Shown: piece after piece, positions 8,925 to 20,573 of the stretch
How the letters are laid out: each line of letters starts with the position of its first letter
Numbering within the stretch: position 1 is the stretch's first letter
NCBI GenBank assembly: GCA_009731375.1
Contig: BJOX01000012.1
Location: forward strand, 163,113-183,685
Reading direction: 5' to 3'
DNA from: Paulinella micropora
Lineage: Eukaryota > Cercozoa > Imbricatea > Euglyphida
DNA length: 20,573 bases
The notes under the pieces: model-generated
What the model was told of the DNA's origin: nothing
What the model saw: only the letters and a program-made list of their open reading frames with translations
Databases searched by the model: none
Translations under genes and position numbers: made by a program

Positions 8925-9490
8925 TCCTTTCTTTCCTTTCTTCCTTCCTTCCTTCCTTCCTTCCTTCCTTCCTTCCTTCCCTCCTTCCTTCCCTTCCCTT
9001 CCTTCCTTCCTTCCCTCCTTTCCCTCCTTCCCTCCCTCCCCCCCTCCCTCCCTCCCTTCCCTCCTTCATTCCCTTCCTTCCTTCCTTCCTTCACTTCCTT
9101 CCTTCCTTCCTTCCTTCCTTCCTTCCTTCCTTCCTTCCTTNNNNNNNNNNNNNNNNNNNNNNNNNNNNNNNNNNNNNNNNNNNNNNNNNNNNNNNNNNNN
9201 NNNNNNNNNNNNNNNNNNNNNNNNNNNNNNNNNNNNNNNNNNNNNNNNNNNNNNNNNNNNNNNNNCTTCCTTCCCTTCCTTCCCTTCCTTCCCTTCCTTC
9301 CCTTCCTTCCCTTCCTCCCCTTCCTCCCTTCCCTCCTTCCCTCCTTCCCTTCCTTCCTTCCTTCCTTCCTTCCTTCCCTCCTTCCCTCCTTCCCTCCTTC
9401 CTCCCTCCCCCTCCCTCCCTCCCTCCCCCCCTTCCTTCCTTCCTTCCTTCCGTCCTTCCTTCCCTTTTTTCCTTTCATTCTTCATTGTAG
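8868..9490. repeat. Intron 6 end: polypyrimidine TTTC, CCTT and CCCTT arrays
   Basis: Almost pure C/T tetramers and related units, broken by a gap at 9141-9265, running up to TTCATTGTAG. It is a very long polypyrimidine tract ahead of exon 7. On the opposite strand it is pure purine and could adopt triplex structure. Confidence 0.85.
9141..9265. other. Assembly gap (125 N)
   Basis: Undetermined bases inside the polypyrimidine array. The flanks are the same repeat, so it is probably only unresolved array. Confidence 0.99.
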
Positions 9491-9525
9491 GCAATCGTCC
9501 TGACATTAACGAGGCGACAAAGAAG
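9491..9525 (+). CDS. Exon 7 of ARMC3/EDR1-like protein
   Basis: A 35-base micro-exon between TTGTAG and a GTAAAC donor. Two bases complete a Gly codon from exon 6, then it reads [11 protein letters not shown], leaving phase 0. The exon 6-7 join gives ELGGNRPDI, equivalent to the loop after the LVxxxMGG helix. Five other partial copies exist, but only this one has both an acceptor and a phase-correct donor. Copies carry synonymous changes (CGT to CGA, CCT to CCC, GAC to GAT). Confidence 0.75.
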
Positions 9526-9551
9526 GTAAACACTCATGCATATATGCATAC

Positions 9552-9614
<63 letters not shown>

Positions 9615-9647
9615 ATCTATCTATCTATCTATCTATCTATCCATCTG

Positions 9648-9706
<59 letters not shown>

Positions 9707-9731
9707 GTCTGTCTGTCTGTCTATCTATCTG

Positions 9732-9788
<57 letters not shown>

Positions 9789-9789
<1 letters not shown>

Positions 9790-9817
9790 AACCGACCTGA
9801 TATTACCGAGGCGTCCA

Positions 9818-9819
<2 letters not shown>
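9789..9819 (+). repeat. Exon 7 fragment (longest copy)
   Basis: Reads [10 protein letters not shown], aligned to [10 protein letters not shown] of exon 7. Several third-position changes (CGT to CGA, GAC to GAT) are silent; N to T and T to S change residues. TATC tetramers precede it and ATACAT hexamers follow. Confidence 0.75.
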
Positions 9820-9895
<76 letters not shown>

Positions 9896-10122
9896 GCATA
9901 TGCATATGCATATGCATATGCATATGCATATACATGTACATGTACATGTACATGTACATGTACATGTAGTACATGTACATGTACATGTCCATATACATAT
10001 ACATATACATATGCATGTGCATATGCACATGCACATGTACATGCACATGCACATGATATGCATGTGCATGTGCATGTGCATGTGCATGTACATGCACATG
10101 TACATGCACATGTACATGTACA

Positions 10123-10160
<38 letters not shown>

Positions 10161-10329
10161 CATGTACATATACATATACATTTACATTTACATTTCCATA
10201 TACATATACATATACATATACATATGCATATACATGTACATATACATATACATATACATACACACTCGTTCATTTCTTGATCTGGATATTGACAATACAT
10301 GCAGATGTTGATCTTGATATTAATTTTAG

Positions 10330-10348
10330 ACAACCGTTCAGATATTGA
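10330..10348 (+). repeat. Exon 7 fragment with AG and GATATT leader
   Basis: ATTTTAG followed by a fragment reading NRSDID, in the same leader context as the upstream copies (TTGATCTTGATATT). It has no donor. Confidence 0.65.
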
Positions 10349-11110
10349 TAATGTTAGTGTATGTATGTATGTATGTATGTATGCCTGTATGTATGTATGT
10401 ATGCCTGCATGCATGCATGCATGTATGTATGTATGTAATGTAATGTAATGTAATGTAAATGTAATGTAAATGTAATGTAAATGTAATGTGATGTAATGTA
10501 ATGTAATGTAATGTAATGTAATTTAATGTATGTCCATGTCTTATGTCTTATGTATTATTTCTTATGTCTTATGTCTTATGTCTTATGTCTTAGGTCTTAT
10601 GTCTTATGTCTTATGTCTTACGTTTTACGTTTTATGTTTTATGTTTTACGTTTTACGTTTTACGTTTTACGTTTTACGTTTTATGTTTTATGTTTATGTA
10701 ATCTTATGTAATGTTATGTAATGTTATGTATGTTATGTAATGTTACGTAATGTTATGTAATCTTATGTAATGTTATGTAATGTTATGTATGTATGTATGC
10801 ATGTATGCATGTATGCATGTATGCATGTAGCATGTAGCATGTACGTACGTACGTATGTATGTATGTATGTATGTACGTATGTATGTATCTATATGTATGC
10901 ATGTATGCATGTATGCGTGTATCATGCATGTACGCATGTATGTATGTATGTATGTATGTATGTATGTGTGTGTATGTGTGTGTGTATGTATGTGTGTATG
11001 TATGTGTGTATGCATGTATGTATGTATGTATGTATGTATATATGTTATCTATGTTATGTGTGTATGTATGTATGTATGTATGTATGTATGTGTTTGTATG
11101 TGTTTGTATG

Positions 11111-11297
11111 GGATTCAAGATTCCCGTCAGCTCTCGGGCTATGTATAAATGTATGTTATGTATGTATGTATGTATGTATGTATGTATGTATGTATGTATG
11201 TCTGTCTGTATGTCTATATGTCTGTATGTATGTATGTATGTATGTATATGTTTGTATATTCGATTCAAGATTCGCGCCAACGCTCGGGCACAGATGT
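11111..11297 (+). repeat. Two exon 8 fragments in TATG array
   Basis: Copies at 11111-11142 and 11261-11297 read IQDSRQLSG and IQDSRQRSGTDV. Relative to exon 8, the synonymous changes include ATA to ATT, TCT to TCC or TCG, CGG to CGT or CGC, and GGG to GGC. Both share an N to Q change absent from the exon, so they derive from a common intermediate. The second is closer to the exon and lies nearer to it. Confidence 0.8.
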
Positions 11298-11371
11298 GTG
11301 TATGTATGTGTGTATGTTATGTATGTATGTTATGCATGTTATGTATGTATGTGTTTTAATGTGTGTTTTAG

Positions 11372-11421
11372 GTGATACAAGATTCTCGGAACCGCTCGGG
11401 GACAGATGTGGTGCCAATAGG
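11372..11421 (+). CDS. Exon 8: VVPIG segment of EDR1-type domain
   Basis: A 50-base exon between TGTTTTAG and a GTATGC donor. It enters in phase 0 after exon 7 and reads [16 protein letters not shown] plus two bases of a Gly codon completed by exon 9. VVPIG followed by a short loop and CRHRALLF is the most recognisable signature of the EDR1/CTR1-type domain. Choosing the donor one base after CCAATAG is what makes the phase agree with exon 9. Confidence 0.85.
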
Positions 11422-11430
11422 GTATGCGTC

Positions 11431-11487
<57 letters not shown>

Positions 11488-11582
11488 CATCTATCTATCT
11501 ATCTATTTATCTATCTATCTATTTATCAATCCATCTATCTATCTATCTATCTATCTACCTACCTACCTACCTACCTACCTAC

Positions 11583-11681
<99 letters not shown>

Positions 11682-11693
11682 TCTATCTCATAG
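11422..11693. repeat. Intron 8: TATC with CTAC and CTGT blocks
   Basis: A 272-base intron, nearly all TATC tetramers, with a CTAC block (about 11555-11585) and a CTGT block (about 11647-11663), ending ATCTCATAG. Confidence 0.85.
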
Positions 11694-11790
11694 CGACTTA
11701 ATCGACGCGCGGGCGGGAATGTGTCGCCACCGTGCACTGCTCTTCAAATACCTCTGCGACTACTACAACACACACATTCCGAGTACAAAG
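11694..11790 (+). CDS. Exon 9: catalytic-Cys segment (MCRHRALLF) of EDR1-type domain
   Basis: A 97-base exon between CTCATAG and a GTTGCT donor. It reads [13 protein letters not shown] then [19 protein letters not shown] and leaves phase 0. In the transglutaminase-like fold of EDR1-type proteins, the CRHRALLF helix carries the candidate nucleophilic Cys. The Cys is present here, so the active site may be intact, although many family members are thought to be regulatory. The following LCDYYN helix is expected. The donor is supported by downstream fragments, most of which end in AAAG followed by GT. Confidence 0.88.
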
Positions 11791-11802
11791 GTTGCTATCT
11801 TT

Positions 11803-11837
<35 letters not shown>

Positions 11838-11908
11838 TTGCTCTTCAAATACCTCTGCGACTACTACAACACACACATTCCGAACAAAGGTTGCTATCTT
11901 TCTGTCTT

Positions 11909-11939
<31 letters not shown>

Positions 11940-12004
11940 TTGTTCTTCAAATACCTCTGCGACTACTACAACACACATATCCCGAGTACAAAGGTTGCTG
12001 TCTT

Positions 12005-12039
<35 letters not shown>

Positions 12040-12480
12040 TACCTCTGCGACTACTACGACGCACAAAGGTTTCTTTCTGTCTGTCTGTCTGTCTTTGTTC
12101 TTCAAATACCTCTGCGACTACTACAACACACACATTCCGAGTACAAAGGTTGCTATCTTTCTGTTTGTCTGTCTGTCTGTCTGTCTTTGCTCTTCAAATA
12201 CCTCTGCCACTACTACGACGTACAAAGGTTTCTTTCTGTCTGTCTGTCTGTCTTTGTTCTTCAAATACCTCTGCGACTACTACAACACACACATTTATGA
12301 GTACAAAGGTTGCTATCTTTCTGTCTGTGTCTATCTGTCTGTCTGTCTTTGTTCTTCAAATACCTCTGCGACTACTACGACACACAAAGGTTTCTGTCTG
12401 TCTGTCTGTCTGTCTGTCTTTGTTCTTCAAAGACCTCTGCGACCACTACAACACACGCATTCCGAGGACAAAGGTTTCTA
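11791..12480. repeat. Intron 9 block 1: tandem exon 9 edges with CTGT arrays
   Basis: Eight exon-9 3'-edge copies with CTGT tetramers between them: 11840-11889, 11942-11993, 12040-12068, 12097-12148, 12189-12227, 12256-12308, 12351-12389, 12422-12473. Two forms alternate. The long form keeps THIPSTK-type coding and usually a GTTGCT donor; the short form has lost about 14 bases (TACGACGCACAAAG) and has a GTTTCT donor. From 12040 on they alternate short-long with a period near 160 bases. None has an acceptor. Confidence 0.9.
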
Positions 12481-12953
12481 TCTTTCTACCTACCTACATA
12501 CGTAGCTACCTACCTACTTACCTACTAACCTACTGTCTACCCATCTAGCTGCCTGTCTATATATGTCTTTCTAGCTACTTACCTCCTTACCTCCTTACCT
12601 ACTATCTACCTATCTATCTCCCTGTCTCTATATCTTTCTGTCTGTTACTACTACACGCACATCCCGAGGACGAAGGTAGCTGACTGTCCCTCTGTCTATC
12701 TATTTACTTACCTATCTACATCTCTATGTCTGTCTGTCTATCTGTCTGTCTTTGTTCTTCTACCTCTGCGACTACTACAACACACATTCCCAGAACAAAG
12801 GTGTCTATCTTTCTACCTACCTACATACCTACTTACCTACTTACCTACTATCTACCTATCTATCTGCCTGTCTCTCTATCTTTCTTTATGTCTGTTTTAT
12901 CGTTACTACAACACACACATCTCGAGGACGACAGTAGCTGTCTGTCTCTACCT
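12481..12953. repeat. Intron 9 block 2: CTAC/TTAC arrays with degenerate exon 9 edges
   Basis: Diverged copies at 12655-12675, 12754-12800 and 12903-12933, reading HIPRTK-like ends with donors GTAGCT, GTGTCT and GTAGCT. They are separated by CTAC, TTAC and CTGT tetramers that are more degenerate than in block 1. Confidence 0.75.
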
Positions 12954-13163
12954 ATGAGAAAGTTCCTGTTTCTTAAGTACAACGAACAATGACTTCAAGC
13001 GCTTAGATCTCAGTCACTATTTGCATCTACAACCTGTGTTATGGCTCATTAGAAAGCTTTTGACGAGAGCTTTCAAATGAGCCGCTACACAATCCGCAAA
13101 GATCTGAGAACGAAACGTTTGAAGTCATTGCTCAGTGTGGTTAAGTACAAGGAAACTTCTCAT
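12954..13163. mobile_element. Foldback (snapback MITE-like) element, about 210 bases
   Basis: The whole stretch is one imperfect palindrome. The termini are ATGAGAA and TTCTCAT. Matching internal blocks include CAATGACTTCAA with TTGAAGTCATTG, and GGCTCATT-GAAAGCT with AGCTTTC-AATGAGCC. The centre is near 13060. CTACCT flanks both ends, a possible 6-base target duplication, although the surrounding CTAC repeats make this ambiguous. It has no coding capacity. It is either a non-autonomous DNA transposon or a hairpin-RNA locus. Confidence 0.7.
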
Positions 13164-13918
13164 CTACCTACCTACCTATCTACATCTCTGTCTCTCTCTC
13201 TGTCTGTCTGTCTGTCTCTCTATCTTTGCTCTTCAAATGCATCTGCGACAACTACAACCAGCACATCCCGAGGACGTATGTATGTATGTATGTATGAATG
13301 TATGTATGTATGTATGAATGTATGTATGTATGTATGTATGTATGTATGTATTTATGTATTTATGTATGTATGTAATGTATGTAATGTATGTATGTATGTA
13401 TGTATGTATGTAATGTATTGTAATTAATGTAATGTATGTATGTATGTATGTATGTATGTAATGTAATGTAATGTAATGTAATGCCAATGCCCACCCATGC
13501 CCATGCCCATGCCCATTCCAATGCAAATGCCCATGCCAATGCCAAATGCCAAATGCCAAGTGCGAAGTGCGAAGTGCGAAATGCGAATGCGATGTAGATG
13601 TAGATGTAGATGTAGATGTAGATGTAGATTTAGATGTAGATGGAGACGGAGACGGAGATGGAGATGTAGATTTAGATGTAGATGTAGATGTAGATGTAGA
13701 TGGAGACGGAGACGGAGACGGAGATGGAGATGGAGATGGAGATGTCAAAATGTCAAAATGTCAATTTGTCAATGTTCGATGTGTCAATGTGTCGATGTGT
13801 CGATGTGTCAATATGTCAATGTGTCAATGTGTCAATGTTAATGTTAATGTTAATGTTAATGTAATGTATGTATGTCATGTATGTATGTATGTATGTATGC
13901 ATGTATGTATGTATATAG
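13164..13918. repeat. Intron 9 end: TATG, ATGCCC, ATGTAG and GTCAAT arrays
   Basis: A last exon-9 edge (13228-13275, reading LFKCICDNYNQHIPR with a GTATGT donor), TATG tetramers, AATGT pentamers, ATGCCC and CAAATG hexamers, GCGAAGT units, ATGTAG and GGAGAC hexamers (about 13587-13740), GTCAA-type octamers recalling the 5384 satellite, and TATG again, ending GTATATAG. Confidence 0.8.
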
Positions 13919-13978
13919 CACCGCTCGAAATTACCACCGCACCAACCCTCTGCCAATGGAGTCGTCATCGATGATGCG
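13919..13978 (+). CDS. Exon 10 of ARMC3/EDR1-like protein
   Basis: A 60-base exon between ATATAG and GTATGT, phase 0 at both ends. It reads [12 protein letters not shown] then NGVVIDDA. It falls between the CRHRALLF helix and the CRLVR strand, where EDR1-type domains have a loop; this one is longer than usual. A downstream copy at 14097 reads [15 protein letters not shown]. Confidence 0.7.
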
Positions 13979-14544
13979 GTATGTTATGTATGTATGTATG
14001 TATGTATGTATGTATGTATGTATGTATGTATGTATTTATGCATGTATGTATGTATGTATGTATGAATGAATGTATGTATGTATGAATGTATGTATGCCGC
14101 CGCACCAACCCACTGCCTATGGAGTGTTCATTAATGATGCGGTAGCATGATTGATTGGTTGGTTGGTTGGTTGGTTGGTTTGCTGATTGATTGGTTGGTT
14201 GATTGGTTGGTTGATTGGTTGGTTGGTTGGTTGGTTGGTTGTTGGTTGGTTGGTTGGTTAGTTGGTTGACTGGTTGAATGGTTGGTTGATTGGTTGGTTG
14301 GTTGTTTGGTTGTTTGATTGATTGATTGATTGATTGGTTGGTTGGTTGGTTTTTTGATTGATTGATTGATTGATTGATTTATTGATTTATTGATTGATTG
14401 ATTGATCGATTGATTGGTTGATTGGTTGATTGGTTGGTTGGCTGGTTGGTTGGTTGGTTGGTTGGTTGGTTGATTGATCGATTGGTTGATTGGTTGGTTG
14501 GTTGGTTGATTCGTTGGTTGGTTGGTTGGTTGGTTGGTTGATTC

Positions 14545-14596
<52 letters not shown>

Positions 14597-14629
14597 GTTG
14601 GTTGGTTGGTTGGTTGGTTGGTTGGTTGG

Positions 14630-14672
<43 letters not shown>

Positions 14673-14765
14673 GTTGATTGATTGATTGATTGATTGACAT
14701 TATTGGTTGGTTGGTTGGTTAGTTGGTTGGTTGGTAGTTTTTGACCGATCGACCGATCGATTGAC

Positions 14766-14801
<36 letters not shown>

Positions 14802-14810
14802 AATTGATTG

Positions 14811-14861
<51 letters not shown>

Positions 14862-14864
14862 AGA

Positions 14865-14907
<43 letters not shown>

Positions 14908-14916
14908 AATTGATTG

Positions 14917-14952
<36 letters not shown>

Positions 14953-14984
14953 AATTGGTTGCTTGATAGATATTGCTTGATAGA

Positions 14985-15024
<40 letters not shown>

Positions 15025-15131
15025 CCTTGATTCCTTGATTCCTTGATTCATTGATTCATTGATTGATTGATTGATTGATGGATTGATTGATGGATTGATT
15101 GAGTGAGTGAGTGGAGTGGAGTGAAATGGAG

Positions 15132-15169
<38 letters not shown>

Positions 15170-15497
15170 GTTGGTTGATTGATTGATTGATTGATTGATG
15201 GATTGATTGATTGATTGATGGATTGATGGATGGATGGATTGATGATTGATGGATTGATGGATTGATTTATTCATTGATTGATTGAGATTATATACATATG
15301 CACACATACATACATACATACATACAGACATACATACATAGTCTATCCATGGAGAAGTGGTAATGATGATAATTATAAAAATAACATTTACATTTTTTTC
15401 TATCTACCTATTTTCTTTTTTTCCTTTTTTTCCTTTTGTTGTTGTTGTTGTTATTGTTGTTGTTGTTGTTTTTTTTTTTTGTTTTTTTTCTGTTGAG
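13979..15497. repeat. Intron 10: TATG then GGTT/GATT arrays
   Basis: TATG tetramers flank an exon-10 fragment (14097-14141). Over 1.1 kb of GGTT and GATT tetramers follow (about 14150-15285), then a short CATA block, an AT-rich stretch, GTT triplets and a T-rich tract leading to CTGTTGAG. Minus-strand frames full of NQSI and INQS repeats across it are array translations. Confidence 0.85.
14097..14141 (+). repeat. Exon 10 fragment (3' edge plus donor)
   Basis: 45 bases ending at a GTAGCA donor in the same phase as exon 10. Three changes are synonymous (CCA to CCG, GTC to GTG, ATC to ATT) and four replace residues (S to T, N to Y, V to F, D to N). It has no acceptor. Confidence 0.8.
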
Positions 15498-15549
15498 GGG
15501 CATCAGGCCTTTTTCGAGTTTCCTAGACCTTCCTTGCATTGTCGACTAG
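15498..15549 (+). CDS. Exon 11: strand leading to CRLVR motif
   Basis: A 52-base exon after a T-rich tract ending TTGAG, with donor GTATCT. Phase 0 entry gives [17 protein letters not shown] plus one base. That G plus TG of exon 12 makes Val, so the junction reads LHCRLVRAQHV. This matches the CRLVRG strand that follows the CRHRALLF helix in EDR1-type domains. It is strong evidence for both exons. Confidence 0.82.
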
Positions 15550-16827
<1,278 letters not shown>

Positions 16828-16925
16828 TGCGGGCGCAGCACGTGCCTGGTGTGGAGGGTGGCCATGCATGGAATGTAGTCAAGCTAGCATTCCCTGCAGG
16901 ATCCGTGACTCTTACTGTCAACCAG
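16828..16925 (+). CDS. Exon 12: CRLVR strand and catalytic-His segment (GGHAWNVV)
   Basis: A 98-base exon between TACTTAG and a GTACCT donor, phase 1 in and phase 0 out. It reads RAQHVPGVEGG then HAWNVVKLAFPAG and SVTLTVNQ. GGHAWNVV supplies the candidate catalytic His of the transglutaminase-like fold, at the expected distance after CRLVR. Cys and His are thus both present. The expected Asp motif (VDLM-like) should follow but is not seen in this exon. Confidence 0.87.
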
Positions 16926-17268
16926 GTACCTACCTACCTACCTACCTACCTACCTACCTACCTTCCCTACCTTACCTACCTACCTACCTACCTACCTACC
17001 TACCTACCTACCTACCTACCTACCTACCTACCTACCTACCTACCTTACCTACCTACCTACCTACCTACCTACCTACCTACCTACTACCTACCTACCTACC
17101 GACCTACCTACCGACCTACCTACCTACCTACCTACCTACCCATACATACACATACATACATACATACACACATACATACATGCATATATATACATGCATA
17201 CATACATATCTACCTGCATACATACCCACATGCATAGATACATACACGCACATATATATATATATATG

Positions 17269-17305
<37 letters not shown>

Positions 17306-17311
17306 TCATAG
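16926..17311. repeat. Intron 12: TACC then CATA/TA arrays
   Basis: TACC tetramers grown from the GTACCTACC donor (to about 17140), CATA tetramers, TA-rich sequence, and TATTCATAG as the acceptor. Confidence 0.85.
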
Positions 17312-17384
17312 GAACCAAACCATACGTTTGTCTTCCCTTCCACGTCCGGGTCAACTAAGAAGAACAAGCCCTTCGTTTCGTCAG

Positions 17385-17421
<37 letters not shown>

Positions 17422-17614
17422 CACTACTACCACTACTACTGCTCCTGCGACCACCACTTCGGCTACCGCAGTAGCACCTGCCGCAAACACAGCTACTACA
17501 GCCACCCCCCTGGCAGCTGCCATTCACCCATCACCAGCAGGCAGTCGAACACATCACGCAACCTTAGCTACTACTACAGCCGTGACTGGCGCGTCTTCTA
17601 CTCACACCACTACG
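17312..17614 (+). CDS. Exon 13: Thr/Ala-rich insertion with in-frame ACT array
   Basis: The longest exon, phase 0 in after CATAG. It reads EPNHTFVFPSTSG, STKKNKPFVSSA, then 18 Thr codons (17387-17440), then an Ala/Thr/Pro-rich stretch ending SSTHTT plus one further codon, for 101 codons. It is probably disordered and inserted after the His strand of the EDR1-type domain. The end is ambiguous. A GTCTAG donor at 17615 gives phase 0 into exon 14, but the same bases continue in frame to a TAG stop at 17618-17620. I prefer splicing because the domain would otherwise lack its Asp motif. Confidence 0.7.
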
Positions 17615-18349
<735 letters not shown>

Positions 18350-18388
18350 ATTGTCACTCCATCGCCGACAACGACCTATCCCATCGTG
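18350..18388 (+). CDS. Probable exon 14
   Basis: 39 bases between ATACAG and a GTATTA donor, phase 0 at both ends, reading [13 protein letters not shown]. The composition continues the Thr/Pro-rich style of exon 13, then TYPIV resembles the YVI strand just before DLM in the Asp motif of EDR1-type domains. The DLM part would be in a later exon. No copy of it exists to test the frame. Confidence 0.45.
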
Positions 18389-18755
18389 GTATTAATATGT
18401 ATGTATGTGTGTGTATGTAATGTAATGTAATGTTAATGTTAATATTTAATGTTAATGTTAATGTTAATGTTAATGTTAATGTTAATGCTAATGCAAATGC
18501 AAATGCAAATGCTGATGTTCATGTTTATGTTAATTCTAATGCGTATGCTAATGCGTATGCTAATGCTTATGCGTATGCTTATGCGTATGCTTATGCGTAT
18601 GCGTATGCGTATGCGTATGCGTACGCATACCGTATGCGTATGCGTATGCGTATGCGTATGCGTATGCGTATGCGTATGCTTCATGTTAATGGTAATGTTA
18701 ATTTAATGTAATCTATGCATGTATGTATGTATTTATGCATGCATGCACGTACGTA
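18389..18755. repeat. GTTAAT and TATGCG hexamer arrays
   Basis: AATGT, GTTAAT hexamers (about 18430-18490), GCAAAT, then TATGCG hexamers (about 18540-18680) with a strand switch at GCGTACGCATAC near 18620, and GTTAAT again. No exon is seen. Confidence 0.8.
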
Positions 18756-19096
18756 TGTGTTTCTTCTTCTTCTTCTTCTTCTTCTTCTTCTTCTTCTTCT
18801 TCTTCTTCTTCTTCTTCTTCTTCTCCTCCTCCTCCTCCTCCTCCTCCTCCTCCTCTTCCTTCTCCTTCTTCTTCTCCTTCTCCTTCTTCTCCGTCTTCTC
18901 CTATTTCTCCTTCTTCTCCTTCTTCTCCTCCGCATTCTTCTTCTTCTTCTTCTTCTTCTTCTTCTTCTTCTTCTTCTTCTTCTTCTTCTTCTTCTTCTTC
19001 TTCTTCTGCTGCTGCTGCTGCTGCTGCTGCTATTGCTTCTACCACTACTACTTCTACTTCTACTTCTTTTGCTTCTACTACTATTTCTGTACCTAG
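18756..19096. repeat. TTC, TCC and GCT triplet arrays
   Basis: TTC triplets, TCC triplets, mixed TTC/TCC, TTC again (to about 19008), GCT (19009-19031), then degenerate TTC/TAC ending GTACCTAG. Pure pyrimidine over about 230 bases. Frames through it encode only homopolymers. Confidence 0.8.
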
Positions 19097-19134
19097 TGTC
19101 TCTCTTCTAAAGCTGCTGCTGCTGCGACAAAAGT

Positions 19135-19893
<759 letters not shown>

Positions 19894-19895
<2 letters not shown>

Positions 19896-20461
19896 CTTCT
19901 TTACTGGCCAAGATGACGAATGCATGTATGTGTGTGTGTGTATGTATGTATGTATGCATGTATGCATGTATGTATGTATCTATGTATCTATGTATGAATG
20001 TATTTATGCATGCATGCACGTATGCATGTATGTATGTTGTATGTATGAGAATGTATGTATGTATGTATGTATGCATGTTTGTATGTATGTATGTATGTAT
20101 GTATGTATGTATGCATGTATGTATGTATGTACGTATATGTATGTAATGTAATGTAATGTAATGTAATGTAATGTAACGTAATGTAACGTAACGTAACGTA
20201 ACGTAACGTATGTACGTATGTACGTATGTATGTATGTATGTATGTATGTATGTATGTATGTATGTACGTATGTATGTACGTATGTATGTATGTATGTATG
20301 TATGTATGTATGTATGTATGTATGTATGTATGTATGTATGTATGTGTGTGTGTGCATGTATGTGTGCATGTATGTATGTATGTGTGTTCATGTATGTATG
20401 TATGTATGTATGTATGTATGTGTATGTATGTATGTATGTATGTATGTATGTATGTATGTAG
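19894..20461. repeat. TATG and AATGT/AACGT arrays after a short unique stretch
   Basis: A 32-base unique stretch ends GAATGCAT before GTATGT and looks like an exon 3' edge plus donor. TATG tetramers, AATGT and AACGT pentamers (about 20140-20208), and more TATG follow, ending TATGTAG. Confidence 0.75.
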
Positions 20462-20501
20462 ACACATGTTTCGCCCTCGAGCTCGTCTGCCCACAGTGCA
20501 G
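20462..20501 (+). CDS. Possible short exon near the right edge
   Basis: A 40-base unique island between TATGTAG and a GTATGT donor, the same setting as exons 2, 3 and 10. All three frames are open (THVSPSSSSAHSA, TCFALELVCPQC or HMFRPRARLPTVQ), and no duplicate is available to choose between them. None clearly gives the missing Asp motif. Confidence 0.35.
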
Positions 20502-20502
20502 G

Positions 20503-20533
<31 letters not shown>

Positions 20534-20573
20534 TGTAATGTAATGTAATGTAATGTAATGTAATGTAATGTAA
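20502..20573. repeat. TATG and AATGT array to window end
   Basis: Tetramers starting in the GTATGT donor, then AATGT pentamers. Confidence 0.85.

Larger units (their letters stand above)
9526..11371. repeat. Intron 7: TATC, hexamer, AATGT and TATG arrays
   Basis: TATC tetramers (9553-9788), an exon-7 fragment (9789), ATACAT hexamers (about 9820-9890), self-complementary CATATG and ACATGT hexamers (about 9890-10130), TA and ACATAT (to about 10262), an exon-7 fragment (10330), AATGT pentamers (10436-10525), TTATGTC heptamers (about 10540-10620), ACGTTTT heptamers (about 10620-10695), TAATGT units, then TATG tetramers with two exon-8 fragments, ending TGTTTTAG. Confidence 0.85.

Noticed and set aside
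8837-9533. Minus-strand Lys/Glu/Gly/Arg-rich frames
   Set aside because: Translation of the polypyrimidine array through an assembly gap.
11730-13275. Regularly spaced repeats suggestive of a CRISPR array
   Set aside because: The repeats are exon-9 edges, the spacers are CTGT microsatellite, and the gene is spliced eukaryotic DNA.
14131-15331. Minus-strand Asn/Gln-rich (INQS)n frames resembling prion-like domains
   Set aside because: Arise from GATT/GGTT tetramers, with no start context or flanking complex sequence.
17128-17520. Minus-strand Ala/Val-rich frame opposite exon 13
   Set aside because: Shadow of the ACT/GCT codons of exon 13; the opposite strand has the splice sites and phase.

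Overview
This is nuclear DNA from a eukaryote. It is made almost entirely of simple-sequence arrays, through which one split gene runs on the + strand. Joining short islands of complex sequence at GT-AG boundaries gives 14 exons (about 1.2 kb of coding sequence over 18.3 kb, about 403 codons) whose phases agree at all 13 junctions. The gene is open at both ends: it begins inside an intron and probably continues past the right edge.

The encoded protein looks like an armadillo-type helical segment followed by an EDR1-type (CTR1/EDR1 family, transglutaminase-like fold) domain, the architecture I know from the cilium-associated protein ARMC3. The key strings are SDGFVD+GGR (exons 3-4), [14 protein letters not shown] (exon 6), VVPIG+[17 protein letters not shown] (exons 8-9), LHCRL+VRAQHV (exons 11-12) and GGHAWNVVKL (exon 12). 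The family assignment is recall-based and was not searched. An ARMC3-like gene would fit a flagellated organism, probably a protist or alga, but I cannot name the lineage.

Layout: 1-164 exon 1; 165-2227 TATC/TATG introns and exon 2; 2228-4077 exons 3-4 with a possible transposon remnant and an assembly gap; 4078-7091 exons 5-6 around a pentamer, 18-mer and 8-mer satellite block; 7092-9525 a long intron and exon 7, with palindromes and two gaps; 9526-11790 exons 8-9; 11791-13978 a block of exon-9 fragments, a foldback element and exon 10; 13979-16925 exons 11-12; 16926-18388 exons 13-14, with a Thr/Ala-rich insertion; 18389-20573 triplet and tetramer arrays with at most weak exon candidates.

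The striking feature is that nearly every intron carries extra partial copies of the exon edge it adjoins, spread through its microsatellite (more than 30 fragments from at least ten of the exons). Many keep the splice site, and differences from the parent exon fall disproportionately at synonymous third positions. This suggests repeated joint duplication of exon edge plus microsatellite, with copies that were recently, or still are, under coding constraint.
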